Source: Rhizobium sp. Leaf262
Lineage (GTDB): Bacteria > Pseudomonadota > Alphaproteobacteria > Rhizobiales > Rhizobiaceae
NCBI RefSeq assembly: GCF_001422245.1
Contig: NZ_LMMM01000002.1
Coordinates: forward strand, 150,090-214,089
Direction of reading: 5' to 3'
Length of the DNA stretch: 64,000 nucleotides
This document shows positions 29,162-40,071 of the stretch, in pieces. The notes under the pieces are model-generated. The model was not told the DNA's origin. It searched no databases and was given only the letters and a program-made list of their open reading frames with translations. Numbering within the stretch: position 1 is the first letter of the stretch; every line of letters begins with the position of its first letter. The position numbers and the translations under genes are program-made.

Positions 29162-31141
29162 ATGCGCTTTTCAAACTCATTTCTCGACGAGATACGTGAC
29201 CGAGTGAACATCTCAGATGTTATCGGCAGACGTGTGACGTGGGACAGGAAGAAGAGTAACGCGTCCAAGGGTGACTACTGGGCATGCTGCCCCTTCCATG
29301 GCGAGAAGAGCCCCAGCTTCCATTGCGAGGACCGCAAGGGCCGTTACCATTGTTTCGGCTGCGGTGTCTCGGGCGACCATTTCCGTTTTCTGACCGATCT
29401 CGATGGCATGGGTTTTCCCGAGGCCGTGCAGCAGATCGCCGATATGGCCGGCGTGTCCATGCCGCAGCCGGATGTGCAGGCGGAGCGGCGCGAGCGGGAG
29501 CGGGCGTCGCTTCAGGACGTCATGGAAATGGCGACGCTGTTCTTTCAGGATCAGTTGCAGACGGCAGCGGGTGCGCGGGCGCGCGCCTATTTGCGTGACC
29601 GTGGCCTGACGGGCCGCACCATCGAAACGTTCCGGCTGGGTTTTGCGCCCGATAGCCGCAACGCGCTGAAGGAGCATCTGGCCTCCAAGGGCATCGCCAA
29701 GGAGCAAATGGAGGCCTGCGGTCTGGTGGTGCATGAGAATGTGCCTGTCTCTTACGACCGTTTTCGCGATCGCATCATGTTCCCTATCCTGTCATCGCGG
29801 GAAAAGGTGATTGCCTTCGGTGGACGTGCCATGGCGGCGGATGCGCTGGCCAAATATCTGAATTCCAATGAGACGGAGCTCTTCCACAAGGGCAACGTGC
29901 TCTACAATTTCGCCCGCGCGCGTAGGGCCACGCAATCGTCAGGCACTGTGATTGCCGTCGAAGGCTATATGGATGTCATCGCGCTCTATCAGGCCGGTGT
30001 CGAAAACGCTGTGGCACCGCTGGGAACGGCGCTGACGGAAAACCAGCTCGATCTGTTGTGGAAAATGTCGACGCAGCCCGTGCTGTGCTTTGATGGAGAT
30101 GGCGCGGGCATTCGCGCAGCCAGCCGTGCGGCCGATTTGGCGCTGCCGCATATAAAGCCGGGCCGTTCCGTCAGCTTTGCGCTGCTGCCTGATGGTAAAG
30201 ACCCTGATGATCTGGTGCGTCATGAGGGCAGGGCGCCGTTCGACCGGGTACTGGCAGAAGCCAAGCCGCTGGCCGCGATGATCTGGAGCCGTGAGACGGC
30301 GGCTGTCACCTTCGACACGCCCGAAAAGCGTGCGGAGTTGGAAAACCGCCTGCGGCAGATCGTGTCCGTTATCGGCGATGAAAGCGTGCGCCGCTTTTAC
30401 CAGCAGGATGTGCGCGATCGGTTGAATGCGTTCTTCCAGCCGCAGTTTCAGCGCGGCAGCGGGCAAAATGGAAACTTCAGGCGCAGCGATGGCAACAACA
30501 ACCGCACTGGCCAGAGAACGCCGCCGCGTGGAACGACCACCGGTTCGGGCAGTATTTCAGACCGGCTCAGCCAGTCCGGCCTCGTCAAAGGCTATCTCGG
30601 TGCCCCCGCCCTGCGCGAAAGCGTGTTGGCGCTGACCATCGTCAACCATCCGCAGCTGTTGCTGGAAGAATATGACGAGATCGCCGCCATTGATTATGAG
30701 AACCGTGATCTGCAACGGCTCTGGTCGCAGGTTCTGACCTATGCGGCGGAAAACGGCGCCGAGCTGTCCCGTGAAGGGCTTGTTGCGCGGCTTGAGGTGC
30801 AAGGTTTCGATGCGCTGCTAAAGGCGATGAACCAGCAGGTGCGCAATGCCCGCCTCTGGACGGCGACGGAGCAGGCGGCACCGGAAGATGCACGCGAAGG
30901 ATACACACAGGCGCTCTCGCTGCACAAACGCACGAAGGCGCTGCGCTGGCAGAAGATCGATCTGGAGCGCGAGATTGCGGAAGCAACGGAAGCGGGTGAC
31001 GGTGAGCGTATGGTGCAGCTCATGCGCGCGCTCGCCGAGGTGCAGCTGGAAATCGGACGAATGGAAAATCAGGAGGCGATTATCGATGGTTTCGGTGTCA
31101 TGTCTGGCCGGGTCAAGGGGCCGGCTTACAGCCACGGATAG
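29162..31141 (+). CDS. dnaG: DNA primase
   Basis: Makes RNA primers at the replication fork. 659 aa. The CHC2 zinc finger is at about residues 40-66 (CCPFHGEKSP ... YHCFGCG). The DnaG catalytic core follows, with TOPRIM signatures VIAVEGYMDVIALYQ and CFDGDGAG, and a C-terminal DnaB-interaction region after a Gly/Asn-rich linker at about 435-465. AGGTAAAG precedes the ATG. It lies upstream of rpoD, but without rpsU. Confidence 0.97.
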   Translation: MRFSNSFLDEIRDRVNISDVIGRRVTWDRKKSNASKGDYWACCPFHGEKSPSFHCEDRKGRYHCFGCGVSGDHFRFLTDLDGMGFPEAVQQIADMAGVSMPQPDVQAERRERERASLQDVMEMATLFFQDQLQTAAGARARAYLRDRGLTGRTIETFRLGFAPDSRNALKEHLASKGIAKEQMEACGLVVHENVPVSYDRFRDRIMFPILSSREKVIAFGGRAMAADALAKYLNSNETELFHKGNVLYNFARARRATQSSGTVIAVEGYMDVIALYQAGVENAVAPLGTALTENQLDLLWKMSTQPVLCFDGDGAGIRAASRAADLALPHIKPGRSVSFALLPDGKDPDDLVRHEGRAPFDRVLAEAKPLAAMIWSRETAAVTFDTPEKRAELENRLRQIVSVIGDESVRRFYQQDVRDRLNAFFQPQFQRGSGQNGNFRRSDGNNNRTGQRTPPRGTTTGSGSISDRLSQSGLVKGYLGAPALRESVLALTIVNHPQLLLEEYDEIAAIDYENRDLQRLWSQVLTYAAENGAELSREGLVARLEVQGFDALLKAMNQQVRNARLWTATEQAAPEDAREGYTQALSLHKRTKALRWQKIDLEREIAEATEAGDGERMVQLMRALAEVQLEIGRMENQEAIIDGFGVMSGRVKGPAYSHG

Positions 31142-31532
31142 CTCTTTGATGGCGTTGGAGGCTTGTCTTTTGTGCAGATCGTCCTAAATAGGGGATAAGT
31201 TGGTGAAGGCCCGCAAAATGTCGCCGCGATGACGGCTTTTTTGGTTTTTAGCCCTAGCTCTGGCCATAAAGGCTTGACGTGACGGGAAATAGCGGGAATC
31301 ACCATTCCAGGAAAAGTAAGGTGGAATGGGCCTTGGCGGATCGAAACTGCGTGAAAAAGCATTTCCGAATGCACTGTCTTGATATTCCGCCGGTGGTAGC
31401 CGTGGTTAATCGGCAATTAAAGATCATTCCGTTAGGTGTTTGACAGTGATTCGCGGCCACAGCCGGATGCCTCTGAACAGGCGAACGGTCGTGCGGCGAA
31501 GCGGATTAGCGTCAAGGAAAGCGACGAGATAG
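31142..31532. other. dnaG-rpoD intergenic region with likely rpoD promoters
   Basis: 391 bp without a gene. Several -35-like boxes are visible on the plus strand: CTTGACG near 31273, CTTGAT near 31378 and TTTGACA near 31439. More than one rpoD promoter is therefore plausible, as known for this gene elsewhere. None has a clear partner -10, so no single start can be given. Confidence 0.45.
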
Positions 31533-33587
<2,055 letters not shown>

Positions 33588-33609
33588 TGTCTGGCTGAGG
33601 CAAGATACC

Positions 33610-33637
33610 AAACCCGGTCAGGTCTCTGGCCGGGTTT
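33610..33637 (+). terminator. Intrinsic terminator of rpoD
   Basis: Stem AAACCCGG / CCGGGTTT, followed by TT-G-TTTTTT, 22 bp after the rpoD stop. Confidence 0.88.
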
Positions 33638-33704
33638 TTGTTTTTTGGATGATGCAGCGGTTCGCAGGCACCATCTCTGATGCGGAACAACAGACGGCCG
33701 GTAT

Positions 33705-34700
33705 ATGGAAAAGGGCGCGAAAAAGAACTGGTGGCAGGAGAGGTGGCCGATCCCACTCTCCGTGCTGCTGCATGTTCTGGTCGTCGCGATTTTTTACCTC
33801 CAGTGGCCGGGCAGTGTCGAAGCGCCCGCCGAGCCCGAGAGCGTCAATGTAGAGCTGGTCGAACCGCCCAAGGAAGAGCCGCCTAAAGAAGAGCCGCCCG
33901 CTCCTGAAAAGGCGGAGGAGAAAAAGGCCGAGGAGCCGCCGCCACCGCCCGAGGCAAAACCCGAAGAGCCGACGCAGCCTGCGCCACCGTTGCCTTCGAT
34001 GATGTCCTCTGTCCCCATACGCCCCGAGTCTACACAGATGGACGAGCGTGACGACCCCGCAGAGCAGGAGGCTGCTGGCAAGGACCAGCCGAAGCCAGAA
34101 CAGCCAGCCGAGGAGCAGCAGGCCGCTACTGCGCCGTCTCCGCAACCCGCCGATGAGGAGGCCGTTCCGCCACCACCGGCCGCGACGCCAACGGCACCGC
34201 AGGGTGAGATCGCCGCTGCGGAAAGCCCTGCCGACCCGGCTGATCTTGCAAATGTGGCTGTGCCGCTTCCCAAGCCGGAAACGAAACCGGCCCCTCAGCA
34301 GCCCGCAACCACGTTGGTGGATGGCGACGGCGACCCTACGCTCAAGCCAGCGAAAAAGATCATTGCCGCAGCAAAGCGCCCCGGCCCGATGATGCGGCAG
34401 ATTTTCGGCAATCTGTCGCCGACAGAACGGGTGATGCAATTGTGCTTTGCCGAGGTCGTGGCGCAGATCAAGGCGGCGCGAAACGGGCAGCCACTGGAAG
34501 GCCTGCAGTTTCTGAAGCGCGATATCGCAAACAACGTGCTGACGGCGAAAGGCGCCTTCAACATCGGGCCGCAGTGGTTTCCGCTCGATTATCGGTGCGA
34601 GGTGAATGTCGACAGATACATTGTCACGGACTTCCGTTTCGATATCAAACCGGAACTATCGACGGACGAGGTCCGAAGACTGGGGCTGCGCAGCCAGTGA
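33705..34700 (+). CDS. DUF930 domain protein with TonB-like Pro/Glu-rich linker
   Basis: 331 aa, anchored by one N-terminal membrane helix (about residues 16-33, IPLSVLLHVLVVAIFYLQ). A long linker rich in Pro, Glu and Ala follows (about 40-215, repeats such as PPKEEPPKEEPP), and a compact C-terminal DUF930 domain (about 230-325) holds two cysteines (QLCFAEV and DYRCEVN) that could pair. The layout resembles TonB or TolA, with a periplasm-spanning linker. The C-terminal domain is not TonB-C. Function is unknown. It converges with the phytochrome gene. Confidence 0.82.
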   Translation: MEKGAKKNWWQERWPIPLSVLLHVLVVAIFYLQWPGSVEAPAEPESVNVELVEPPKEEPPKEEPPAPEKAEEKKAEEPPPPPEAKPEEPTQPAPPLPSMMSSVPIRPESTQMDERDDPAEQEAAGKDQPKPEQPAEEQQAATAPSPQPADEEAVPPPPAATPTAPQGEIAAAESPADPADLANVAVPLPKPETKPAPQQPATTLVDGDGDPTLKPAKKIIAAAKRPGPMMRQIFGNLSPTERVMQLCFAEVVAQIKAARNGQPLEGLQFLKRDIANNVLTAKGAFNIGPQWFPLDYRCEVNVDRYIVTDFRFDIKPELSTDEVRRLGLRSQ

Positions 34701-34731
34701 GGTGCACAGCCACTGCCTGCAATGAATTATG

Positions 34732-37284
34732 CTAGGCCGCAACCTGGCGGCCAACGAGCTTGCCGATGGAGTTCATCAGCGCATCCTCGTCATAGGGTTT
34801 GCGGATGACAGGCACCTCAGAAAACTCGGCAGGGATCATGATGCCGTCGGCATAGCCGGTGGCGAACATGAACGGAATGTTTCTGCGCAGAAGCTCGTAC
34901 GCCACCGGTATCGACGTGTCCGACCCCAGATTGATGTCGAGGATCGCGACATCCGGCGTCAACCCTTTCAATTTCTCAAGGGCCATGGCCGATGACGTGG
35001 CGGTTTCGATGTTGGTGATGCCTCGGCCTTCCAGCATATATTCGACATCCATGGCGATCAGCATCTGATCTTCGACAAGAAATACCCGCAATGGTTCCTC
35101 CGCGGAAAAAGGTAGGAGTTCGATGGGAGCATCCAGCGCGAGGTCGTGGGTCGCGGGGGAGGCGTCTGCGCTGACATGGCGCGCAGGCAAAAGAATTTCG
35201 GCTTCGATGCCGTGGCTCTGGTAGGTGACCTTGCTCTTGCCGCCGAGATCGTACGGTACGCTACGGCTGATCAGGGCAGAGCCGAAACCGGTTCTGGTCG
35301 GGGCCGTAACCGTGCCGGGCACGGCTTCCTTCCAGGAGATGACGCAGTCGCCGACGTCGTTCAGCTCCCAGAGAATGGTCAGCTTGCCGCCTGCCTGCGC
35401 CAACGCGCCGTATTTCGCAGCATTCGTCGCCAGTTCGTGAAGCACCAGCGCCATGACGGAAAATGCGCGGGAGTCGAGAAGGACGCCCGGCCCATGGGCC
35501 ACGATCTCGCTGTCAGGCGAACGGTGTGGCGACAGTTCGGCGTCCAGCAGATCGCGCAGCATGCCGCCCCCTTCGCCGCGCACCACCTGGTCATGGGCAA
35601 AGGACAGGGCCTGAATGCGGCCTTTCAGCGCCGACACATATTCCTGAAGCGTGCGGCCTTCCTGTGTCGGGTTGCCCACCAGTGACTTGATGATGGCCAG
35701 AACGTTCTTGACGCGGTGGTTCAGCTCTTCGTTCAACATGCGCTGGCGCACTTCGGCCTGCGCGCGTTCACCGGCCATCAATTCGCTGTGGCGAAAGGCG
35801 ACCTCCACCAGCGCCACACGGGCGGCCTCGGCAATCTGTCTGTCTTCGTCGGTCCAGGGTTGCGCCTGTTTGTGGACGGTCTCTTTCCACAGCGCAAAGC
35901 TTTTGCGAGGGGTCAGTCGGTCGCCAAGCGGACCTGTTTCGTAGGATTTGTCGGGATTGCCACCCCAGTTCAGCGTCTGGACCAGTTCTCGACGGAAAAA
36001 CAGAAGATAGTCGTTCTTCACCTGCGACAAAGGCACCGCCAGCACGCCCGCTATGTCGTCGGACATAAATTCGGCCTCGGGAAGGTGGTTTATCAGAGAA
36101 TGTGTAGCCCACACGCGGCCTTCCGAAACGGAATTGACCAACCGCCCGAGCAGCGGTGCCGCGCTTTCCGGTGGTGCGTAGCCCACGCTCGACCAGCGAT
36201 CGTTCATCCACACAGCGACACCGTCGCATGGCAGCAGTCGGCTGAAGTCCGGCAGGTTCTCGACCAGCAGTTCCTCGATATTGTTGTGGTGGGCTGCAAG
36301 ACGGAGGAATTTGTCGAGAGATGCATGGGCATCATGCGCCGTGGCCAGCTTTTTCTTCTGTTTGAGCGCCTGGAGATGCAGGGAGAAAAACTCGCCGAAC
36401 ATTTCCGCAGCGATCCGCATGGCCATGGGAAGAACGCGTGGCGAATAATGGTGGCAGGCGATCAGACCCCATAGCTCTCCATCGTTGATGATGGAGATCG
36501 ACATGGACGCCGATACGCCCATATTGCGCAGATACTCGCAATGGATGGGCGAAACACTTCGCAAATGCGCAAACGACAGATCCAGCGGTTCGCCGGATGG
36601 GTCCAGCTCCGGTTCGATGGCGACGCGCGCGCCATTCGAGTCCGAAATGATGCGCAGGGTATTTTTAAGGTAGAGAACACGCGCCTGTTGCGGAATGTCA
36701 CTTGCAGGAAAATACTGCCCCAGAAAGCTTTCCAGCGCAGGCTGCTTGGCTTCCGAGATAACCTTGCCTGCACCATCCTGCTCGAAGCGGTAGACCATGA
36801 CACGATCATAGCCCAGCATCGCCTTTACGAGGCGTGTGGTGCGGGAAATCAGACTGTCGACATTGTCCGCCTCGCGGATGCGGTCGATCATCAGCTGCGC
36901 GGTGTGCAGGGGCTGGGCCTCGTCGCTTGCCGGTTCCAGTTCAATGATCGAGACCGACTTGTAGCGGTGAATGGCGATATCGAATGTCGCACCGCTCGGC
37001 AGCGTCACTTTCGGCAGCATGGCGGGGCGGCTACTGTTGGCGGTTACCGTCAACGCGTTTCTAAGGTCATGTACAACCGTATTACCCAGAAAGTTTTCGA
37101 TGGGCTGGCCAATAATCTCACCGGAAATGCCAAGCATCTCTCCACAGTTGACCGAGTGCCGCAAAACGGTGCGCATGGCGCTGTCGCATGCAAAAAGACA
37201 GCCATGTGGCTGTATATTGCCTGGAATATGGATGGGTTCTCTGTCGCAGTTGGTAAGATCGACCTGCTGGACTTGCGACGTCAT
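34732..37284 (-). CDS. bphP2: Bacteriophytochrome with HWE histidine kinase and receiver domain (Agp2/AtBphP2 type)
   Basis: Red/far-red photoreceptor kinase, 850 aa from the ATG at 37284. The PAS domain has the biliverdin-binding Cys13 (TNCDREPIHIPGNIQPHG). The GAF domain carries Asp196 in PASDIP and His248 in SPIHCEYLRNMG. Then come a PHY domain, an HWE-type kinase (LNEELNHRVKNVLAIIKSLV with the phospho-His, VLHELATNAAKYGAL, and WEL) and a C-terminal receiver (VFLVEDQMLIAMDVEYMLEG, with the phospho-Asp in AILDINLG). Domain order and residue numbers match Agrobacterium Agp2, a bathy-phytochrome. No heme oxygenase gene is adjacent. The frame opens at a TTG at 37305 but the ATG fits better. 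Confidence 0.94.
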   Translation of the reverse strand: MTSQVQQVDLTNCDREPIHIPGNIQPHGCLFACDSAMRTVLRHSVNCGEMLGISGEIIGQPIENFLGNTVVHDLRNALTVTANSSRPAMLPKVTLPSGATFDIAIHRYKSVSIIELEPASDEAQPLHTAQLMIDRIREADNVDSLISRTTRLVKAMLGYDRVMVYRFEQDGAGKVISEAKQPALESFLGQYFPASDIPQQARVLYLKNTLRIISDSNGARVAIEPELDPSGEPLDLSFAHLRSVSPIHCEYLRNMGVSASMSISIINDGELWGLIACHHYSPRVLPMAMRIAAEMFGEFFSLHLQALKQKKKLATAHDAHASLDKFLRLAAHHNNIEELLVENLPDFSRLLPCDGVAVWMNDRWSSVGYAPPESAAPLLGRLVNSVSEGRVWATHSLINHLPEAEFMSDDIAGVLAVPLSQVKNDYLLFFRRELVQTLNWGGNPDKSYETGPLGDRLTPRKSFALWKETVHKQAQPWTDEDRQIAEAARVALVEVAFRHSELMAGERAQAEVRQRMLNEELNHRVKNVLAIIKSLVGNPTQEGRTLQEYVSALKGRIQALSFAHDQVVRGEGGGMLRDLLDAELSPHRSPDSEIVAHGPGVLLDSRAFSVMALVLHELATNAAKYGALAQAGGKLTILWELNDVGDCVISWKEAVPGTVTAPTRTGFGSALISRSVPYDLGGKSKVTYQSHGIEAEILLPARHVSADASPATHDLALDAPIELLPFSAEEPLRVFLVEDQMLIAMDVEYMLEGRGITNIETATSSAMALEKLKGLTPDVAILDINLGSDTSIPVAYELLRRNIPFMFATGYADGIMIPAEFSEVPVIRKPYDEDALMNSIGKLVGRQVAA

Positions 37285-37506
37285 ATGTTGGTCTTTCGGT
37301 AGCAAACGAATAGTGAGGATGTACGGCTCGTGTTCTTCAATAAATGATTTTCTGTTAAAATAAACATACTGGGCATCTGTATCGGAACTGGCTTGGCGAT
37401 CTTGTCGTTTCGCACGTAAACATTGTCGTACATTCTTGGTGTTGTCCCCAGTGTGCCAGTCACGTCACCGAAATGAACGCGGAAAGCCCACACAAAACAT
37501 CGCGTG

Positions 37507-37986
37507 ATGACACTGAACGGCGGTGACGCGCATTTTGTTCCAGCATGGAAAGTGAAAATTATCGTGCCACAAGAAACCATCGAAATTTCCACGCGCGGGC
37601 AGGGGCTTTATGAAGTTACCGATGCCGTGCAAACCTTCGTCCGCTCCAGCGGACAGGAAGACGGGTTGTTGACGATCTTTGTGCGCCACACCTCATGCTC
37701 TCTGTTGATACAGGAAAATGCCGATCCGGATGTTCAAAAAGACTTGAAGACCTTTTTTGCAAGGTTGGTGCCGCCGTCCAGCGATCCTTCCATGGCGTGG
37801 GTCGTCCATACCATGGAAGGGCCGGACGATATGCCAGCGCATATCAAGTCGGCACTGACGCAAGTCTCCATCGGCATTCCGGTTTCGCGTGGGAAAATGG
37901 TGCTCGGCACATGGCAGGGCATTTATCTTTTCGAGCACCGAAATCAGCGCCACGAGCGGCAGATCGTCCTGCACCTGTCTCCTTGA
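37507..37986 (+). CDS. yjbQ: YjbQ family protein (UPF0047; secondary thiamine-phosphate synthase-like)
   Basis: 159-aa single-domain protein. The core contains GLLTIFVRHTSCSLLIQENA and ends with VLGTWQGIYLFEHRNQRHER, both diagnostic of YjbQ/UPF0047, with conserved His and Glu in a small beta-barrel. E. coli YjbQ has weak thiamine-phosphate synthase activity; the true role is unsettled. The ATG at 37507 is used; a GTG one codon upstream is possible. Confidence 0.92.
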   Translation: MTLNGGDAHFVPAWKVKIIVPQETIEISTRGQGLYEVTDAVQTFVRSSGQEDGLLTIFVRHTSCSLLIQENADPDVQKDLKTFFARLVPPSSDPSMAWVVHTMEGPDDMPAHIKSALTQVSIGIPVSRGKMVLGTWQGIYLFEHRNQRHERQIVLHLSP

Positions 37987-38117
37987 AAGGGTCTGCCGGG
38001 CATGAATACAGGCTGAACGCCCGGTTCTGGAATCATTCACTCAAAGCTTATTATCGTCTTGCTAATTCGCCCGGGCAGTCAGGCATTCCGGCGAACGTGA
38101 GGAAACGGAGTAAGACA

Positions 38118-38456
38118 ATGATCAACACTTTCGCAAAAGCTGGCCTTGCGGCCCTCATCGCTCTCGGCGGCGTTTCGGCAACGGCGTCCGCAGCCTCTGC
38201 CGGCCCTGATGTTCAATACGGTATTTATGTGCAGGACGGTTATCGCCATGGCGGTCATGGCTGGGGTCGTCCGGGTCGTGACCGCGACCGTTGCTCGCCC
38301 TGGATGGCCGAAGAAAAGGCCAGCCGCATGGGCCTGCGTCGCGCCCGTGTCGTAGACGTCTCGCCGCGCCGTGTCGTCGTCGCGGGTTTCGACCGCCATG
38401 GTCGTGACCGCGTGGTCTTCGCCAACGTACGCGGCTGCCCCGTCATTCGCCGCTAA
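38118..38456 (+). CDS. Small secreted basic protein of unknown function
   Basis: 112 aa. A clear signal peptide (FAKAGLAALIALGGVSATAS, cleavage probable after ASA) precedes a mature part of about 85 residues rich in Arg, Gly and His (YRHGGHGWGRPGRDRDR). It has one Cys in DRCSPW and one in RGCPVIRR, which could form a disulfide. GGAG lies 7 bp before the ATG and a strong terminator follows. The family was not recognised. The arginine-rich segment (LRRARVVDVSPRRVVVAGFD) suggests a small beta-domain that contacts an anionic surface. Confidence 0.75.
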   Translation: MINTFAKAGLAALIALGGVSATASAASAGPDVQYGIYVQDGYRHGGHGWGRPGRDRDRCSPWMAEEKASRMGLRRARVVDVSPRRVVVAGFDRHGRDRVVFANVRGCPVIRR

Positions 38457-38480
38457 CGGCGCACATCCACACCATCAGAA

Positions 38481-38512
38481 AGCCCCTCGTCATGGTTTCA
38501 TGGCGAGGGGCT
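38481..38512 (+). terminator. Intrinsic terminator of the small secreted protein gene
   Basis: Stem AGCCCCTCG / CGAGGGGCT followed by TTTGTTTG, 24 bp after the stop. Confidence 0.88.
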
Positions 38513-38537
38513 TTTGTTTGTTCCGGCAGCGGTAAAA

Positions 38538-38559
38538 GAGGCGCCTCTCCCGGCGCCTC
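38538..38559 (-). terminator. Terminator of the SIMPL-domain gene
   Basis: Stem GAGGCGC / GCGCCTC. On the minus strand it is followed by TTTTACC, 8 bp past the stop at 38568. Confidence 0.7.
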
Positions 38560-38567
38560 GTATAAGA

Positions 38568-39305
38568 TTACTGCTCCAGCGCAAAGGTCACGTTGACATT
38601 GACCTTATAGCTGTTTTCACCCGCAGCGATCGGCACGCTATCGGATTTTTCCATCGCAGCCGCACGCATCATCGTGGGTGGCAGGGGAACTGGGCGCGGC
38701 GCATTTTCGGTGATCTCGATGACGCGACCAAGCTTCACGCCTGCGGCTTCTGTCAGGGTTTTGGCCTTGGCTATGGCATCTGCGATCGCTGCCTTGCGTG
38801 CTTCCGTCACCGTGGCCTCGGGCTTGTCATTGGTAAAGGCGATATCGCCGCCCTGGTTGATTCCAAGCTTCACCGAGCTGTCGAGAATTTGGCCCAGCTT
38901 GGCCAGTTCGCGCACCCGCACGGTAAGGCCGTTGGTCACCTGATAGCCGGTGATTTCAGGCGGGACGTAGACGCCGTCCTTCGGCTCGAACTGCTTGTAG
39001 ACCGGCTGGACAGAAAAATTGCTCGTCTGCAAATCCCTGTCGGCAATGCCAGCTTTCTTCAGTGCTGCCTGAACCTCGCTCATGGTCTTGCTGTTTTCGC
39101 TCAAGGCAGCGGCCGCCGTTTCGGCCTGCTTGACGACACTGAAAGACAGGATAGCCATATCCGGCGCTACGGCCGCATCCCCTTCGCCCGAAACACGGAT
39201 GACCGCGTCGCGCTTCTCGCTTTCCTGTGCCGACACCGCCAGAGGCAAGGCGACCAGAGCGGTAAAAGCGCAAAGCGCCACGGAGCGTGCTAGTTTCGAT
39301 GTCAT
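38568..39305 (-). CDS. SIMPL (DUF541) domain periplasmic protein
   Basis: 245 aa. The signal peptide (SVALCAFTALVALPLAVSAQ) is followed by a SIMPL domain with RVSGEGDAAVAPDMAILSFS, the repeating ENSKTMSEVQAALKKAGIAD segment, and GFxPV-like YKVNVNVTFAL at the end. The ATG at 39305, preceded by AAGAGGAAA, is chosen over a frame open to 39479. SIMPL proteins are oligomeric envelope proteins of uncertain role (the E. coli relative is YggE, linked to oxidative stress). Confidence 0.88.
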   Translation of the reverse strand: MTSKLARSVALCAFTALVALPLAVSAQESEKRDAVIRVSGEGDAAVAPDMAILSFSVVKQAETAAAALSENSKTMSEVQAALKKAGIADRDLQTSNFSVQPVYKQFEPKDGVYVPPEITGYQVTNGLTVRVRELAKLGQILDSSVKLGINQGGDIAFTNDKPEATVTEARKAAIADAIAKAKTLTEAAGVKLGRVIEITENAPRPVPLPPTMMRAAAMEKSDSVPIAAGENSYKVNVNVTFALEQ

Positions 39306-39489
39306 TAAGTTTCCTCTTATTTTAGCGTCCCTCACAGCGGTTTCGCAGGAGATTATGTAGCTAATACGGCATAGTACCCATCTCGATGTTACAACGGCTT
39401 GTCGCGTCCAAAAAATTACGTTAAAGCCAAATCCGCGTCGGGTTGAACCATTGCAACCCCGCATTCCGACCCGCGTCAAGCATTCGGAA

Positions 39490-39565
39490 GGGCCTGTAGC
39501 TCAATGGTTAGAGCCGGCGGCTCATAACCGCTTGGTTGGGAGTTCGAGTCTCTCCAGGCCCACCA
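39490..39565 (+). tRNA. tRNA with CAU anticodon, probably tRNA-Ile2 (lysidine type); often annotated tRNA-Met
   Basis: A complete 76-nt cloverleaf. The acceptor stem is GGGCCTG / CAGGCCC with discriminator A and encoded CCA. The D-arm GCTC...GAGC, anticodon stem GGCGG/CCGCT with loop CTCATAA (anticodon CAT), variable loop TGGTT, and T-arm GGGAG-TTCGAGT-CTCTC are all present. The anticodon arm and variable loop (CTCATAACCGCTTGGT) resemble E. coli tRNA-Ile2 more than elongator or initiator Met. The absence of the initiator's C1-A72 mismatch rules out tRNA-fMet. Confidence 0.93.
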
Positions 39566-39586
39566 TCCGTCTTCTCTTCTTCCCGC

Positions 39587-39907
39587 TCACAGATATCCCG
39601 GTACTTTTTTCTCGAGCAGTTGAACGAGTGCGGGTTCCATAAACGTGTAATTGTCCGGGATATCGAGGCAGATCAGGCGTTTGTTTTTGAGCGCGGTGCG
39701 GTATCTGGTCTGCAGCTTCGTGCGGTGCGTTTTTTCCATGACGAAAATGATGTCGGCCCATTCGACCAGTTCGGCAGAAAGCGGGTTTTCAGCGTCATTG
39801 TTGGTCCCGGCAGAAGAGGCCTCGATGTTGGGCCAGGCTGAAAAGACCTGTTCGGCGGTCGGGCTGCGCAGCTTGTTCTGACTGCAAACGAACAATATGT
39901 TTTTCAC
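39587..39907 (-). CDS. Small low-molecular-weight protein-tyrosine-phosphatase-like protein
   Basis: 106 aa from a GTG start. The phosphate-binding loop C-x5-R-S is at residues 8-15 (CSQNKLRS), followed by PTAEQVFSAWP. A candidate general-acid aspartate lies in LDIPDNYTF. It is shorter than typical LMW-PTPs (about 150 aa), like the compact subgroup in proteobacteria. The GTG has AGGGAAAGG upstream; the longer frame to 39970 adds a non-conserved leader. The substrate is unknown. The gene lies 21 bp beyond the tRNA, on the opposite strand. Confidence 0.82.
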   Translation of the reverse strand: MKNILFVCSQNKLRSPTAEQVFSAWPNIEASSAGTNNDAENPLSAELVEWADIIFVMEKTHRTKLQTRYRTALKNKRLICLDIPDNYTFMEPALVQLLEKKVPGYL

Positions 39908-40071
39908 TCGGCTCGGCCTTTCCCTCGCATTGTCAACATGTTTACGGCACGGCTTTATGGGTGACAACACGCTGGAGTTGACAGACGTATTTTTCTTTCC
40001 ATGGTAGCCACGAAGTGGATGACACGCCTTGAGCGTGCGCTATGATCCGTGGTCGCGTCAGGAGGTCTTTG

